Source of the DNA: Cellvibrionales bacterium UBA4495
Lineage (GTDB): Bacteria; Pseudomonadota; Gammaproteobacteria; Pseudomonadales; Porticoccaceae
Assembly (NCBI GenBank): GCA_002388905.1
Contig: DGNJ01000113.1
Coordinates: forward strand, 213-5,838
Length of the DNA stretch: 5,626 bases
Direction: 5' to 3'
In this document: in pieces, positions 4,787-5,626 of the stretch
Position numbering within the stretch: the stretch's first letter is position 1
Layout of the letters: each line of letters starts with the position of its first letter
The notes under the pieces: generated by a model
The model's database searches: none
What the model was told of the DNA's origin: nothing
The model's input: only the letters and a program-made list of their open reading frames with translations
Made by a program: the position numbers and the translations under genes

Positions 4787-5626
4787 TCAACCCTTTTCCG
4801 GCCTCAGCCGGCGGCCCTGCTCGGCGGACTGGACCACCGCGTCCAGGGTACGGTGCCGGTTCAGAGCGGTACCGAAATCGGGTACCGGCGCGCCGTCCCG
4901 TATGGCACCGGCCAGGGCCAGGTAGCTTCGACCCACATTCAGGGGAGGGCCGCTGCGAATGGCTTTCGGGACACCGTAATAATGCCCGGGAATTTCCACC
5001 GGCGTCAGTTCTCCCGGCCCCGTGGTTTCCCAGAGGCTGAGATCGGCCATCTGGATGCCGCGGCCACCCGGCGCCATTTTTACCACCAGGTCGCCCTTCT
5101 CGCCGTTGATCTCGAACACCATGCCGGTACCGTGGCTGGGCGCCCCCTGGATACGGATACCGGCCACGACAGCGGTCTCGAGGACACCGTTGACCAGCAC
5201 CTGGTCGGGCGAGGTGCGGGGAAATTTTTCGCCCGTGCCCGCCACGTCGATCTCCGGGATCTGGGTCTTGACCGTGGCCGACAGCTCGCCGAATTCCCCC
5301 AGCAGCCAGCACAGGGCGTCGATGGAGTGGCCACCGGGGATGCTGAGCATATGGGCCCCGGTGGAAAAATCCTGGAGATAGGTCATGCCCGGCGGCAATA
5401 CCGGCATCCAGTCCACGGAATGGTTGAGGGCACAGGACAGCACCCGGCCGATACGGCCTTCCTCAATCAGGTCCCTGAGCCGTTCCAGTACCGGCGAGTG
5501 ACGGGCCTGGAGCCCGATCTTGTGCACCACTCCCCCGCCCTCGGCCGCCTTCGACAGCGCCAGCGCTTCCGACGTGTTCTTCGCCAGGGGCCACTCGCAG
5601 TAGACATGCTTGCCGGCCTCCAGGGC
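4787..5626 (-). CDS. Gfo/Idh/MocA family oxidoreductase, Gal80-like EWP variant (N-terminus beyond right edge)
   Basis: The C-terminal 279 residues are visible; the reading frame is open to the right edge, where the N-terminal Rossmann GxGxxG part (perhaps 90-100 residues) is missing. The visible part starts with ALEAGKHVYCEWPLA. This is the family's aGKhVxxEKP signature, except that the Lys of Glu-Lys-Pro, normally catalytic, is Trp (visible residues 11-13). Downstream is the alpha/beta substrate domain with GGHSIDALCWLLGE at 98-111, which keeps the His and Asp usual in the active site. A beta-sheet half follows, including FEINGEKGDLVV. EWP-type members include yeast Gal80, a sensor rather than an enzyme, and many bacterial proteins annotated only as oxidoreductases. 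It is the first operon gene visible, 53 bases before an SDR. It could be an NAD(P)-dependent dehydrogenase of a sugar- or cyclitol-like substrate, an enzyme with changed chemistry, or a ligand sensor. Confidence 0.87.
   Translation of the reverse strand, partial: ALEAGKHVYCEWPLAKNTSEALALSKAAEGGGVVHKIGLQARHSPVLERLRDLIEEGRIGRVLSCALNHSVDWMPVLPPGMTYLQDFSTGAHMLSIPGGHSIDALCWLLGEFGELSATVKTQIPEIDVAGTGEKFPRTSPDQVLVNGVLETAVVAGIRIQGAPSHGTGMVFEINGEKGDLVVKMAPGGRGIQMADLSLWETTGPGELTPVEIPGHYYGVPKAIRSGPPLNVGRSYLALAGAIRDGAPVPDFGTALNRHRTLDAVVQSAEQGRRLRPEKG

Noticed and set aside
3957..4925. Long plus-strand open frame of 322 codons opposite the second SDR gene.
   Set aside because: It is antisense to a gene with clear SDR motifs, runs on into the Gfo/Idh/MocA gene and shows no recognisable domain. 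It is a by-product of GC-rich codon use.

Overview
The window is a GC-rich, densely packed bacterial chromosome segment. It holds seven protein genes, five complete and one cut at each edge, and no RNA genes, insertion sequences or CRISPR. Shine-Dalgarno sites, short intergenic gaps and enzyme families typical of hydrophobic-compound or acyl-CoA catabolism suggest an aerobic proteobacterium. A marine gammaproteobacterium of the Halieaceae/Spongiibacteraceae kind would fit the gene mix, but that is inference, because no marker gene is present.

Layout. (1) At the left edge, on the minus strand, is the N-terminal third of a short-chain dehydrogenase/reductase (SDR) resembling the RhlG-type NADPH-dependent beta-ketoacyl reductases. 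(2) A 244-base divergent intergenic region (285-528) carries an AT-rich island, a candidate extended -10 promoter and a 7-base inverted repeat. (3) On the plus strand (529-1626) is a 365-residue small-molecule phosphotransferase of the aminoglycoside-phosphotransferase/ecdysteroid-kinase-like fold. (4) A 123-base gap follows, with a terminator-like hairpin, an extended -10 element and a second set of inverted repeats. (5) On the plus strand (1750-2745) is a 331-residue luciferase-like flavin-dependent monooxygenase of the YhbW/MsnO8 type.

(6) Converging on the monooxygenase, with only 16 bases between stop codons, is a minus-strand operon that enters from the right edge. In transcription order it encodes a Gfo/Idh/MocA-family oxidoreductase (N-terminus outside the window), a 246-residue SDR, a 252-residue SDR and a 133-residue hotdog-fold thioesterase-like protein. 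Gaps are 53, 63 and 7 bases.

How the genes may work together (inference): the operon looks like an oxidative pathway. Both of its SDRs carry an acidic residue after the second beta strand, which favours NAD(H), and the last gene could release or edit an acyl-CoA product. The SDR at the left edge instead has Gly-Arg there, which favours NADP(H) and reduction. The phosphotransferase and monooxygenase are typical accessory enzymes for modifying lipophilic substrates. The substrate is unknown.

The main oddities lie in active sites. The Gfo/Idh/MocA protein has Glu-Trp-Pro where the family normally has the catalytic Glu-Lys-Pro. The hotdog protein has a shortened, rewritten catalytic loop. One SDR lacks the third glycine of its nucleotide-binding motif. 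I see no defence system, mobile element or obviously new machinery; the operon with altered active sites is the most notable thing here.
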